64,000 nt of DNA from Blastomonas natatoria (lineage in GTDB: Bacteria > Pseudomonadota > Alphaproteobacteria > Sphingomonadales > Sphingomonadaceae), in the NCBI RefSeq assembly GCF_003201955.1, contig NZ_QJJM01000018.1, forward strand, positions 1 through 64,000, in the 5' to 3' direction. Below the pieces are notes generated by a model. It worked only from the letters and a program-made list of their open reading frames with translations, ran no database searches and was not told where the DNA came from. This document shows positions 52,203 to 61,492 of the stretch, in pieces; positions within the stretch are counted from its first letter, which is position 1; every line of letters starts with the position of its first letter. Both the position numbers and the translations under genes were made by a program.

Positions 52203-54599
52203 TCATCGCCCAAGCTCCTGATCATCGTCGATCGAAGGGTCCTGCCGGCCCTGCTTTTCATTGCCGATGCCGCGCATGTTCTCTTTGGAAAGCTCGCTCT
52301 CCTGCGCGTCTGCCCTGCTGTTCTGCGCTCGCCCCGTTTGCCCTTCGATCTTCGCTTGCGCGCTGCGCTCTTCGCTGTCGCGCATGGCAAGGTTTTGCCG
52401 CTCGCGTTGGTCCTTCTTGCCCGGGCGGGTATAGCCATAGAGCTCCCCTTGCGCTGGCCTGCGCTCGAACTCTGCCCGCTCCTCTTCGTCCTCGATCCTG
52501 CGCGCCACCTCCTCTCCGGTCAGCTCGCGCTCAGGGTTCAATGGCCCCTCGATCGCCTCCCGCAATTGCTGCGCCGCCCGCTCCGCCTCACTCAGCGCCA
52601 CCTCTTCGCGATCCCTGCGCTCCAGAGGCACGATATCAGGTTCCGCGCCTTCCCTATCTCCACCCCCCATTTCCGCGATATCTCCGGACGGTGGTGTGTA
52701 TTCGGCGGCGCGCATGTCGGTGACACGCTCGAAGCCATTGGCGCGGGGTTCGTAATCCTTCCACGTCAGCCTGATCCGGGCAGCGGGGAAACCGTCGGGG
52801 AATTTCACGAACCCGTGCATGCTGGGCAGGTCGCTGATGTCGACCGGCATGACGAGTTCTTCGACGTTGGTACGAGGCGTGATCGTCGAGGCGTCGCGGT
52901 TGTCATTATAGCCGTAGGAATAGGCTTCATCCATGATCCGGACCTGACGGTTGCCAATGAACTCGGAGCATCGCCGCGACGTCTCGGGATCGGCCGTCTT
53001 GAGGATCAGTTTGGTGCCCGCCAGCGAGGCCAGATTGGTAGCTCCGTTCTCGCCATAGGTTTCTTCAAGCTTGTCGAAGGAATGCATGCCAAGCACGAAG
53101 GCTCCGCCAAACGCGCGGGCGGTCTGAAGACCATGATCGATCGCCGGGAGACGATGCAGCGCATGGACTTCGTCGATGAGAAACCAGGTGCGCAGATCTC
53201 GGGTCCGTCCCATGTGGAACAGCGCATTGACGGCCAGGTCCATCCACAGCGTCAAAAGCGGGCGATTGAGGACCAGGTCCGGGTGCGTGGAAGTGATGAA
53301 AAGGATCGACCCTTCCTTGACCTCGGTGGTCATCCAGTTCTTGATTGAGAAGCCGGTTTCGCCCGGAGGAGGTTCGGGCAGGAAGCGGAAAACATTCGCA
53401 TTGGCGATGAAGGTGGTCCGGATCGACTCTGCCATTTTGGCAGCGGCGGGTGACATCATCGGACCTGCGATCGTGCCTTCAAGTTGAGCATGGATCGTCT
53501 TCAGATCCGACTGCATCAGGAAGTAGGAAAGCGCGCCATTTGAGCGCACGCCCATCTTGATCATTTTGACGCACATCTCGACGAACAGGGTGCGTGCCGA
53601 CTTCTGCCAGAAGTCATCTTCCGCGCTATGGCCGCTGGGAACCAGCGCTGTCGCAGCGCTCATGAATTCGGCGTAATTGTCGCAGTCGTTGAAGATCGAC
53701 CATGGCACGCAGCGGCGATCCATCGGGTTGAGGATGATGTCCGTTTCGGCATCATAGAAGCTTTCGACGAAGGTGCCGGTCAGATCGAAAATGACGCAGC
53801 GATGCCCGCGTTCACGCGCCTGCGTGACGATCTTCTTCAGCTCGGTCGTCTTGCCAGCACCGGTAGTACCGATGAACATCGCATGGCTTTGCTCAAGACG
53901 CCAAGGAACCGGCACACCTGCCAGGCGGTAAGGCGCATGCAGACCCGCCCGAACACGGTCCTTCAAGGGCTCTGCGAGGATCTTGTCGGGGTCCACTGGT
54001 GGCGTGCGCTTGCGGCACTCGCTGATATGCGCTTTCCAGTTATGGCTGGTGATGGCTTGGGCCAGTTCGCTGTGTGTCACAAGCACGGCCCCCCGCTCAT
54101 GGCGCTCGGTCAGAATGTCGGTGCCGCGCCGTTTCGAAAAGTCGACGAACCAGACGGTCAATGGGACGCAGATAAAGGCTGCACCAAGACCCGCAGAAAT
54201 GCTGACCTGCACAGCCTTGGCCCACGCCCTTTCCACTGCAGGATGATAGGGCACCATGGACATGGTGCCTTGCACCATCTGACCCGATGGAAGCGTCAGG
54301 TTTACAGGCTTGTTCGGATTGAGCTGAACCCAGCCCCAAGCCTCGGCGTAGAGCTTCATAAGCACGAGCTGCACCTCGTGGTTCTTGAAGGTCAAACTGA
54401 CGAGGGCACACAGCAGAAGAATGGCGGTTCCGACCCAGACGTAGAGGGGCATTCTGATGCCCGCCCAGGTCATCAGGATTTCATGGTGGAACAGCTGCGA
54501 TCCGCGCGTGAAATTGCCTGCGTTCCGCTTCACTTTTCCGCGCGCGGAAGCGTGGGTGAGAGTGGCAGCTTTTTTGCTGAACCTGATGTCTTCAGCCAT
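52203..54599 (-). CDS. traD: TraD/TrwB-type conjugative coupling protein
   Basis: 798 residues. N-terminal membrane segments (about 48-70 and 130-155), then a P-loop ATPase of the VirD4/TraD family: Walker A GTTGAGKTT (about 250), Walker B LIDEVHALHRLP (about 475), and the later motif ILKTADPETSRRCSEFIG. The C-terminal 150 residues are highly charged and probably disordered (EEERAEFERRPAQGELYGY). The hexamer links the relaxosome to the type IV secretion channel and pumps DNA. It lies between the ribbon-helix-helix gene (overlap eight bases) and the relaxase. No type IV secretion genes are present in the window, so these would lie elsewhere or be supplied by another element. Confidence 0.9.
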   Translation of the reverse strand: MAEDIRFSKKAATLTHASARGKVKRNAGNFTRGSQLFHHEILMTWAGIRMPLYVWVGTAILLLCALVSLTFKNHEVQLVLMKLYAEAWGWVQLNPNKPVNLTLPSGQMVQGTMSMVPYHPAVERAWAKAVQVSISAGLGAAFICVPLTVWFVDFSKRRGTDILTERHERGAVLVTHSELAQAITSHNWKAHISECRKRTPPVDPDKILAEPLKDRVRAGLHAPYRLAGVPVPWRLEQSHAMFIGTTGAGKTTELKKIVTQARERGHRCVIFDLTGTFVESFYDAETDIILNPMDRRCVPWSIFNDCDNYAEFMSAATALVPSGHSAEDDFWQKSARTLFVEMCVKMIKMGVRSNGALSYFLMQSDLKTIHAQLEGTIAGPMMSPAAAKMAESIRTTFIANANVFRFLPEPPPGETGFSIKNWMTTEVKEGSILFITSTHPDLVLNRPLLTLWMDLAVNALFHMGRTRDLRTWFLIDEVHALHRLPAIDHGLQTARAFGGAFVLGMHSFDKLEETYGENGATNLASLAGTKLILKTADPETSRRCSEFIGNRQVRIMDEAYSYGYNDNRDASTITPRTNVEELVMPVDISDLPSMHGFVKFPDGFPAARIRLTWKDYEPRANGFERVTDMRAAEYTPPSGDIAEMGGGDREGAEPDIVPLERRDREEVALSEAERAAQQLREAIEGPLNPERELTGEEVARRIEDEEERAEFERRPAQGELYGYTRPGKKDQRERQNLAMRDSEERSAQAKIEGQTGRAQNSRADAQESELSKENMRGIGNEKQGRQDPSIDDDQELGR

Positions 54600-54891
54600 G
54601 ATGCTCTCGCACGTTGGAGAGCGCCTGAGCGATCAGGTGTTCGGCATCAGCCGGATATTGCTCCTGGACGATGAGCGAGAGCGCAAGCTGGGTATGCTCG
54701 AGGATTGTAACAGCCCGCTCGGCATTGAGCGATAGTCCCGCCTTCAGGAGCGGAATACCGACTTCAAGGGCAATGCGGATGGCTTCTGACCGCGATACAC
54801 CGCGGCTTGCCGCAAGTTGATCGACGACGTCGATCATCCTTGGGCTGAGCGTTACACCGACGCTCTGAAACTGTTTCTTTTCCACTACCAC
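54592..54891 (-). CDS. Ribbon-helix-helix relaxosome accessory protein
   Basis: 99 residues from a GTG at 54891 (a GTG two codons on is equally possible). The N-terminal half has the ribbon-helix-helix pattern: FQSVGVTLSPRMIDVVDQLAASRGVSRSEAIRIAL. A helical tail follows. In MOBF systems such proteins (TrwA, TraJ-like) bind near oriT and repress the transfer operon. It is the first gene of the operon with traD and the relaxase. The promoter in front of it has a GCTGCAGC palindrome in its spacer, a good candidate site for the protein itself. Confidence 0.7.
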   Translation of the reverse strand: MVVEKKQFQSVGVTLSPRMIDVVDQLAASRGVSRSEAIRIALEVGIPLLKAGLSLNAERAVTILEHTQLALSLIVQEQYPADAEHLIAQALSNVREHHG

Positions 54892-54926
54892 ACCTTTTCA
54901 GGCGTGGTTCGTCTATCGCAGGACCG

Positions 54927-54955
54927 AGTATATAACGCTGCAGCCCCCTTGCCAA
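54927..54955 (-). promoter_or_regulatory. Promoter of the mobilisation operon
   Basis: On the minus strand TTGGCA (54950-54955) and TATACT (54927-54932) are separated by 17 bases, a good sigma-70-type promoter. The spacer holds the palindrome GCTGCAGC (54937-54944). Transcription would begin about 30 bases before the ribbon-helix-helix start codon, and a protein bound to the palindrome would block it. Confidence 0.65.
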
Positions 54956-55138
54956 GAGCTTAGAAGATGCAGCCCGGTGCAGCGCTAAGCCCCTGTATTT
55001 TTATATTTATGATGGAGCACTGGACGGTATGCAGCGGACTGCACCGTGCGAATTTCGAGCAAAATCTTACCTAACTGATTGTGAAATATGCAGAACTTCG
55101 CTGCATCAGCCTACCGCGCAGCGGTGTACGGTGTGCTG
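54937..55138. repeat. TGCAGC repeat region, candidate operator array and oriT
   Basis: Within 200 bases the hexamer TGCAGC or its complement recurs: GCTGCAGC (54937-54944), ATGCAGC-N4-TGCAGC near 54967-54982, TATGCAGC with a nearby TGCA at 55028-55042, and ATGCAG-N7-CTGCAT at 55088-55106. An AT-rich block (TATTTTTATATTTATGAT, about 54995-55012) lies between. Such arrays of inverted repeats beside an AT-rich stretch upstream of a relaxosome operon are typical of oriT regions. No nic consensus could be recognised, so the oriT call is inference. Confidence 0.5.
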
Positions 55139-55140
55139 CT

Positions 55141-55800
55141 CATAGGGACTGATTCCTTGCTGATATCGAAAAACCTAGCACATTGGATTCGCTGATGATT
55201 TGGCTTTCCTGACTAGGGCTGTTAGCCCTTCAGGCACCTGAATTCCACCTCAAAACCGGCAAAAGTTGTCATCTGGCCATACGCAGGGGTCAAGATGCCG
55301 CGGTTTGTCAAAGGCCTGCGGGCGCTCCCTCAGATAGCCATGCAAGCACATGGTGGGCAGAAGATAGTGTCCGGAATCCCCCACCCGGATTCGGACGTAT
55401 CGGGCCGATTATTGGGTTCCTCAATTGATACCTTGGCGCGCAGTCGATGCCGCCAAGCTTACCCTGCGTTCGCGCCAGTCGGTGTTAGCGATCGGGCGTT
55501 GAAGGCCGAACTTTTGGAAGTGGGCAGCGGCCTCGGCGCGGATGCGACACACGCAGATGGCCTAGCCTCGGACCCCGCCTCGGCCAATGGCCCGGCTGCA
55601 CGATTTCAGATGAATTTTTACGCACTTTGCTTGCTTGATAGAGGGCTCTATCATGCTGATGTTCCGCTCGGCTGCACAAGCTTGACAAGGTGGCCGTCAC
55701 AAGGCCCGGATCGAGCCTTGCGAACTCGATTTTTTTGCAAACCAGCGATCTATGGTTTTCAACAATTGAACACTTCGAGCAGCGTGATTCAAGCATGCGA
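55141..55800. other. Intergenic stretch with no recognised gene
   Basis: About 660 bases between the repeat region and the ssb terminator. Frames on both strands lack ribosome sites and family patterns. One short stem (AGGGCT-GTT-AGCCCT, about 55215-55230) is visible without a T-run. No transposase remnant or RNA gene could be named. Confidence 0.4.
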
Positions 55801-55829
55801 AAAGTCCCTGCCGCCGCAGCGGCAAGGGT
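55801..55829 (-). terminator. Rho-independent terminator after ssb
   Basis: On the minus strand a GC-rich stem (CCCTTGCCG pairing with CGGCAGGG, one bulge) is followed by ACTTTTC. It lies 34 bases after the original ssb stop codon. Confidence 0.55.
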
Positions 55830-55862
55830 CCTCATTCTGGCAGGCGAAGAATGCCGGCGGCG

Positions 55863-56232
55863 CTACTTTGAGCGCCGCTTCTTTTCCGCTTCGACCGGAG
55901 CGGCTTCCTTGGCCTTGGCCAGGAAATCGACCTGCTCGGCAATGATCTCGCAGCCGTACCGTTCGGTACCGTTTTTCGGTCCAGCGGGTGTAGTGGATGC
56001 GGCCGGTGACCATGATCATGGCGCCCTTCGCAACGTAATCAGCGACGCATTTGCCAATACCGTTGAAGCAGGTGATGCGGTGCCATTCGGTCTCGGTCTG
56101 GCGATTGTTTTCGCTGTCCTTGAAGCTGCGTGTGGTGACAAGAGAGACCGTGGTGATCTTTGCGCCGGACTGCGTTTGCCGGGTTTCGGGAGTGTTGCCA
56201 ACAAAGCCGACGAGGGTGACCGTGTTCTTCAT
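55863..56232 (-). pseudogene. ssb: Single-stranded DNA-binding protein gene with frameshift
   Basis: From the ATG at 56232 the first 87 residues are a normal SSB OB fold: NTVTLVGFVGNTPETR, TTVSLVTTRSF, TEWHRITCFNGIGKCVADYVAKGA and VTGRIHYTRWTEK. At a run of five T on the plus strand (55972-55976) the frame is lost. In another frame the expected continuation reads ERYGCEIIAEQVDFLAKAKEAAP and ends VEAEKKRRSK at 55863. Read straight on, the product would have a nonsense tail. Plasmid and ICE elements often carry an ssb near transfer genes. One base more or less in the run would restore the gene, so a sequencing error is possible. Confidence 0.75.
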
Positions 56233-56629
56233 GAGATTTGCCTTTCGAAGCTGTTCTTGTCGTCCAGGGGACCATCCCTTTGACTGAGCCCCGATGAGAC
56301 CGGGCACGGTCAGGTCTGCACCGATCGCAGAGAGGGAAACGCCGCTCGAAGGAGTGGTGCGGGCAGCCGGACAACGGCCGGCAACTCGGTGCGCACGAGT
56401 GCGCGTTGCAGCGCCTGTCCGGGTTCGGTCAGGGGCGTGTTGAAGTCATGAAAGGGGGTGATCTTTTGGACAATATCGCAGCAGCTGTAGCGCAATCCGG
56501 AAATGTGATCGTTGAACCGATCGATCCTGATGGCCTTCCTTAGAGGACCGCTTGGAGGCTCGGTTCGACAGAGGTGCAAGATGACCCTTACTTATCCACC
56601 ACGCTGCATCAGCTATACGGAGGAAACCC
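56233..56629. other. Region between ssb and a hypothetical gene
   Basis: About 400 bases, divergent promoters expected. On the minus strand a TTG-initiated frame of 89 codons (56579-56310) has AAGGG five bases upstream and could encode a small protein (RIDRFNDHISGLRYSCCDIVQK is its most gene-like part). It has no recognisable family, and its status is open. Confidence 0.3.
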
Positions 56630-57358
56630 ATGCCCGATGAAGCCGAGATGGTCCGCCGACTGCTCGTCGAATATATCAGCAGCCCGTCGCTCAAACACAT
56701 ACGCGACTACCGCGCATTGTCGAACCTTGCAGCCGCAATCGTGTCGACCCTCAACCGGAACAATACGGCCTGGCGGAAGTGGACACCTACGCGCGAGCAA
56801 CTTGTGATCCGTGCGGGTCCTTGCTGGGTCCCGACCGATGCTTTGACGCAGCACCTCAACACCATGCCTGGGCCGACACTCACACGGACTGATGTGGCTC
56901 AGCGGATGCGGGACCTGCAGGAGCAAGATCGGTGCGACTTTGCGAGGGATGATCTGCGGGAATCCTGCAAAGAGCTTTTTGATCGCGAGCATGCCGAAGG
57001 CACTGAACTGCCGGCGATCGTTGGAGCCCTTCAGGAGCATGTCGAGCGTGAGGGGGACCGGCTGCAAGCGGAGCAACGCGCCCGCTGGAAGGAAGCCGAA
57101 GAAGAGAAGCGCCGATCGCTTGAGCAGCGCTTTGTGTCAGGCGCTGACTGCAAATGGACGCCGGTTTCAGGTTCGAAGGACGTATTCTGCCGATCAAATG
57201 GGCGCGCCTATCGCCTCACGCGATGTGCCAACGGTCAATGCGAAGTTAGCCGCGTTGCCGATCAGGCGGATCCGGGGATCTTCATTGGCAGGTACCAGAC
57301 CCGCGGGGATGCTACCAAAGCCCTTGCGACGATCGCTTTCGCACCGGACATATCGTAG
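56630..57358 (+). CDS. Hypothetical protein, 242 aa
   Basis: GGAGG seven bases before the ATG gives a strong ribosome site. The first 120 residues are helical and charged. The middle is a coiled coil (LQEHVEREGDRLQAEQRARWKEAEEEKRRSLEQRF, about 135-170). The last 75 residues have four cysteines (ADCKWTPVSGSKDVFCRSNGRAYRLTRCANGQCEV) that could form a small zinc- or disulfide-held fold. No signal peptide. I do not recognise the family. It sits alone before the restriction genes, on the same strand. Confidence 0.65.
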   Translation: MPDEAEMVRRLLVEYISSPSLKHIRDYRALSNLAAAIVSTLNRNNTAWRKWTPTREQLVIRAGPCWVPTDALTQHLNTMPGPTLTRTDVAQRMRDLQEQDRCDFARDDLRESCKELFDREHAEGTELPAIVGALQEHVEREGDRLQAEQRARWKEAEEEKRRSLEQRFVSGADCKWTPVSGSKDVFCRSNGRAYRLTRCANGQCEVSRVADQADPGIFIGRYQTRGDATKALATIAFAPDIS

Positions 57359-57544
57359 TTGCACAGCGCCATCAGGCCCAGCTTTTGGCAAGGCCCTCCT
57401 GAACTCGATAGAGTGCACCATGTTGGCTGGCAAAATCACCGTCCAGATCCCAACTACGGAGTGCGCTTTTTTGACGTGGAGCGGCGGCCCCTCGCGCTGA
57501 CGTAGTTGCCAAAGTCGATTTGATCAGCAAGATTGCGCAGTAGG

Positions 57545-59911
57545 ATGAATACCGAAGCTGACACCTGCCGAAAATACATTGTGCCGAAGCTGCAATCTGC
57601 GGGCTGGGATGATGCACCTTGTGCGATTCAGGAACAGCGGACTTTCACAGACGGACGCGTGCTCTTCGTGGGCGGAGTGGCCCGCCGAGGGACGCGGAAA
57701 CGCGCGGACTACATCTTGCGTTATCGGCCCGATTATCCGATCGCAGTTATTGAGGCCAAGGCAGGTTATCGCTCAGCGCAGGACGGCGTTCAGCAAGCGA
57801 AGGACTATGCCGAAGTGCTGGGCGTGCGGTTCGCCTATGCCAGCAACGGCCAGGACATCATCGAAATCGATCTCGCGCTGGGGACCGAAGTTACGCGTAG
57901 CGATTTCCCGAAACCGAGCGAACTTTGGTCCCGTCTTGAAACCCAGTTGGAAATCTCTGGTGAGAGTACGGCCAAGCTGATGTCGCCGGGCTTTCCCGAT
58001 CCTGAAAGGCCGCCCAGGTACTACCAAGAGATTGCCGTCAATCGGGCCATGGAAGCAATTCTGGGCGGGCAGCGCCGCGCCCTTCTCAACCTTTGCACGG
58101 GGGCGGGCAAAACCGCCATCGCATTCCAGCTCTGCTGGCGACTATGGTCAGCCGGTTGGAACAAGCGGGGCGATCACCGCAAGCCCAAAGTCCTGTTCCT
58201 TGCCGACCGAAACATCCTTGTAGACGATCCCAAAGACAAGACTTTCGCGCCGTTCGGCGATGCGCGCTGGAAACTGGGCGCTAACGCGATCAGCCATGGC
58301 CGCGACATCTACTTCTCGACCTATCAGGCCATCGCACGCGACGAGAACCGCCCCGGCCTCTACAAGGAGTTCGCACCAGACTTCTTCGACCTCATCATCA
58401 TTGATGAATGCCACAGGGGAAGTGCGCGGTCTGACAGCACCTGGCGCGAAATTCTGGAATGGTTCGAGCCAGCCTACCAGCTCGGCATGACGGCGACACC
58501 GTTGCGCGAGGAAAGCCGCGACACCTACGCCTATTTTCACAAGCCGCTTTACACATACTCGCTCGCGCAGGGGATCGAGGATGGCTTCCTAGCTCCCTAC
58601 CGCGTGCATCGCATCGTCACCGATCTCGATGCCGTTGGCTGGCGGCCATCGGCCGGGGAACTGGATCGATACGGGCGCGAAATTCCCGACGAGGAATACC
58701 AGACAAAAGACTTCGAACGCATCGTAGCGTTGCGGTCGCGGACCGAGGCCATTGCCCGTCATCTGACCGACTTCCTTAAGAACACCGGTCGGTTTGCCAA
58801 GACCATCGTGTTCTGCGTCGATCAGGACCATGCGAGCGAGATGCGGCAGGCGCTGATCAATCTGAATTCCGATATGGTGGCGAAGTATCCTGACTACGTG
58901 ACCCGCGTGACCTCGGACGAAGGCGACATCGGAAAGGGTAAGCTCAGCACGTTTCAAGACGTGGAGAGCGAAACACCGGTGATCCTAACCACCTCGCAGC
59001 TTCTAACGACTGGCGTTGATGCCCCTACCTGCAAGAATGTCGCCCTGGCGCGGGTCGTCGGTTCAATGGCGGAGTTCAAGCAGATCATCGGGCGCGGCAC
59101 GCGGCTGCGCGAGGACTACGGGAAGCTGTGGTTCAACATTCTCGATTACACCGGAACAGCTACCGAGAAGTTCGCTGATCCGGCCTTCGATGGTGAACCC
59201 GCCGATGAAATCACGACCGAGATCGACGCCGAAGGCGAAGTCGTCTCAACCGATGAGAGGGAGCCGGAAAGCCCGGTGGATTCCTTAGATGGTGGGGATG
59301 GAACGACAACTCTGCCACCGGACGAACCCGAGGCGCTGCCACGCAAGCTCTATGTGGATGGCGGTGAAGTCGAAGTCGTCGCGCACCTCGTCTATGATCT
59401 GGATTCTGACGGCAAGCGGCTTACCTGCCGCAAGCTGACCGACTGGACCGGCGAAAAGGTGCGGACCCTGTTTCCCACGCCTGCGGCTTTCCGCGCTGAA
59501 TGGGCCATTCCGGACAAGCGTGGTGCCATCATCGACGCCTTGGCCGAACGCGGAATTGATCTTGTCGCGCTTCAGGTCGATGCGGGCAGGCCCGATGACG
59601 ATCCGTTCGATCTGCTTTGTCATCTTGCCTGGAATGCACCGCTCACCACACGCACGGAACGCGCCCAGCGTTTGCGTGCCAAGGAGCCCGATCTGTTCCA
59701 GCGTTACGGCGAAGAAGCGCGGCGCGTGATCGATGCTCTGCTGGAAAAATACGCCGCGACTGGCCCTGACCAGTTGTCCTTGCCTCAGGCGCTCAAGGTT
59801 CAGCCTATTTCCGACTTCGGCAACCCGAGCGAGATCGCGCGCCTGTTTGGCGGCCCGCAGGCTATGCGCGAGGCTGTGGCGGAATTGACCGAAGCGCTCT
59901 ATGCGGCCTGA
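57545..59911 (+). CDS. hsdR: Type I restriction enzyme subunit R (HsdR)
   Basis: 788 residues from the ATG at 57545. The N-terminal nuclease has the PD-(D/E)xK core with YPIAVIEAKAG (about residue 70). The SF2 motor follows: GAGKTAIAFQL (about 186), IIIDECHRG (DECH, about 287), GMTATP (about 314), and late motifs ILTTSQLLTTGVDAPT and QIIGRGTRLRED. An acidic linker (EPESPVDSLDGGDG) leads to the C-terminal part that contacts HsdM. This short HsdR (about 790 residues) is of the EcoAI-like type. It translocates DNA and cuts unmodified invaders. hsdR-hsdM-hsdS lie in one operon. Confidence 0.92.
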   Translation: MNTEADTCRKYIVPKLQSAGWDDAPCAIQEQRTFTDGRVLFVGGVARRGTRKRADYILRYRPDYPIAVIEAKAGYRSAQDGVQQAKDYAEVLGVRFAYASNGQDIIEIDLALGTEVTRSDFPKPSELWSRLETQLEISGESTAKLMSPGFPDPERPPRYYQEIAVNRAMEAILGGQRRALLNLCTGAGKTAIAFQLCWRLWSAGWNKRGDHRKPKVLFLADRNILVDDPKDKTFAPFGDARWKLGANAISHGRDIYFSTYQAIARDENRPGLYKEFAPDFFDLIIIDECHRGSARSDSTWREILEWFEPAYQLGMTATPLREESRDTYAYFHKPLYTYSLAQGIEDGFLAPYRVHRIVTDLDAVGWRPSAGELDRYGREIPDEEYQTKDFERIVALRSRTEAIARHLTDFLKNTGRFAKTIVFCVDQDHASEMRQALINLNSDMVAKYPDYVTRVTSDEGDIGKGKLSTFQDVESETPVILTTSQLLTTGVDAPTCKNVALARVVGSMAEFKQIIGRGTRLREDYGKLWFNILDYTGTATEKFADPAFDGEPADEITTEIDAEGEVVSTDEREPESPVDSLDGGDGTTTLPPDEPEALPRKLYVDGGEVEVVAHLVYDLDSDGKRLTCRKLTDWTGEKVRTLFPTPAAFRAEWAIPDKRGAIIDALAERGIDLVALQVDAGRPDDDPFDLLCHLAWNAPLTTRTERAQRLRAKEPDLFQRYGEEARRVIDALLEKYAATGPDQLSLPQALKVQPISDFGNPSEIARLFGGPQAMREAVAELTEALYAA

Positions 59912-59929
59912 TAATTGATAAGGAATACC

Positions 59930-61492
59930 ATGGCCCGCGCCCCGAAAAACACTGCCCCCCAGACCACGGCCCAACGCCTTGATTCCATCGTCAAGTCTGC
60001 CCGCAAGATCATGCGGAAGGACAAGGGACTGAATGGTGATCTTGATCGGCTGCCGGTGCTGACGTGGATCATGTTCCTCAAGTTCCTCGATGACCTTGAG
60101 CGGATGCACCAGGACGAAGCGGAACTGGCCGGCAGCGCGTTCACCTCGGCCATCGAGCCGCCCTACCGCTGGCGGGATTGGGCGGCGGACAAGGACGGCA
60201 TCACCGGGCCGGACTTGCTGACCTTTATCACCGCTGAAAAGACCACGTTGCCGGATGGCAGCGAAGGCCCTGGCCTCTTCGCCTATTTGCGAGCCCTGCG
60301 CGGGACAAATGGCGGACGCGACCGGCGCGACGTGATCGCGACCGTGTTTCGCGGCGTCACCAACCGCATGGAAAGCGGCTATTTGCTGCGTGATGTGATC
60401 AACCTGATCAACGCCATCCACTTCGACAGTTCCGAAGAAATGCACACCCTTGGGCGGCTATATGAAACGCTGCTGCGCGAAATGCGCGATGCGGCGGGTG
60501 ACAGTGGCGAGTTCTACACACCGCGCGCCGTAGTGCGCTTCATGGTCGAACGGATCAACCCGACCATCGGCGAGACTGTGCTTGATCCGGCCTGCGGTAC
60601 CGGCGGCTTCCTGACCGAAGCCTTCACGCACATGGCGCTTCAGGCGGACACCGTGGAACGGCGCGAGCAGCTGCAAACCGCCAGCATCAAGGGCATAGAA
60701 GCCAAGTCGTTACCCTTCCTGCTGGCACAGATGAATCTGTTGCTGCACGGACTGGAAGCGCCCGAAATCGATCCCGGTAACGCCCTGCGCTTTCGCCTGT
60801 CTGAAATTGGCGAGCGTGAACGGGTCAACGTGATCCTCACCAATCCGCCGTTCGGCGGTGAAGAAGAGGCAGGTATCCTCTCTAACTTCCCCGACGATCG
60901 CCGCACAGCGGAAACCACGCAGCTGTTTCTGCAACTGATCATGCGGCGGCTGAAGCGCAAGGGCCAAGGCCGCGCCGCCGTGGTTGTTCCGCACGGAACC
61001 TTGTTTGGCACCGGCGTTGCCGCTCGGATCAAGGCTGACCTGCTGGAGACTTTCAACCTCCACACCATCGTGCGCCTGCCAGAGGGTGTATTCGCCCCCT
61101 ATACCGACATTGCCGCCAACCTGCTGTTTTTCGACTCCACCGGCCCGACCGGGCAAATCGCCTATTGGGAACAGCCCGCGCCCGCAGGCAGGCGCAAGTA
61201 TTCCAAGACCGCGCCGTTGCAGTCCACCGATTTGGCCGACCTGAGCGCCTGGTGGGACACACGCGGCGAGGACCCGCGCGCTTGGCTGGTCGATGGCCCT
61301 GCGCTCATCGAGAGGGATGCTGGTGGGCAAGTTGTCGCGGTCAATCTCGACAGCAAAAATCCCAATGCCAAAGCCGCTGAAGATCACCGAACCCCGGCGG
61401 AAATTGTCGAGGCAGCCTACGCCAAGGAAACTGAAGTGTTGGAGCTTCTGGGTGAACTTCGCGGGCTCGTTTCGCAGCAGGTTCCTGTATGA
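59930..61492 (+). CDS. hsdM: Type I methyltransferase subunit M (HsdM)
   Basis: 520 residues from the ATG at 59930, with AAGGA five bases upstream. After the N-terminal helical domain (RLDSIVKSARKIMRKDKGL) comes the AdoMet domain: GEFYTPRAVVRFMVE, DPACGTGGFL (motif I, about 219) and the catalytic ILTNPPFGGEEE (NPPF, about 304) of an N6-adenine methyltransferase. It methylates the host site with HsdS and is needed for cleavage with HsdR. It ends in an overlap with hsdS (ATGA). Confidence 0.93.
   Translation: MARAPKNTAPQTTAQRLDSIVKSARKIMRKDKGLNGDLDRLPVLTWIMFLKFLDDLERMHQDEAELAGSAFTSAIEPPYRWRDWAADKDGITGPDLLTFITAEKTTLPDGSEGPGLFAYLRALRGTNGGRDRRDVIATVFRGVTNRMESGYLLRDVINLINAIHFDSSEEMHTLGRLYETLLREMRDAAGDSGEFYTPRAVVRFMVERINPTIGETVLDPACGTGGFLTEAFTHMALQADTVERREQLQTASIKGIEAKSLPFLLAQMNLLLHGLEAPEIDPGNALRFRLSEIGERERVNVILTNPPFGGEEEAGILSNFPDDRRTAETTQLFLQLIMRRLKRKGQGRAAVVVPHGTLFGTGVAARIKADLLETFNLHTIVRLPEGVFAPYTDIAANLLFFDSTGPTGQIAYWEQPAPAGRRKYSKTAPLQSTDLADLSAWWDTRGEDPRAWLVDGPALIERDAGGQVVAVNLDSKNPNAKAAEDHRTPAEIVEAAYAKETEVLELLGELRGLVSQQVPV

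Noticed and set aside
55295-55945. Plus-strand frame of 216 codons before and into ssb
   Set aside because: No ribosome site or family pattern, and its 3' part is antisense to the ssb remnant.
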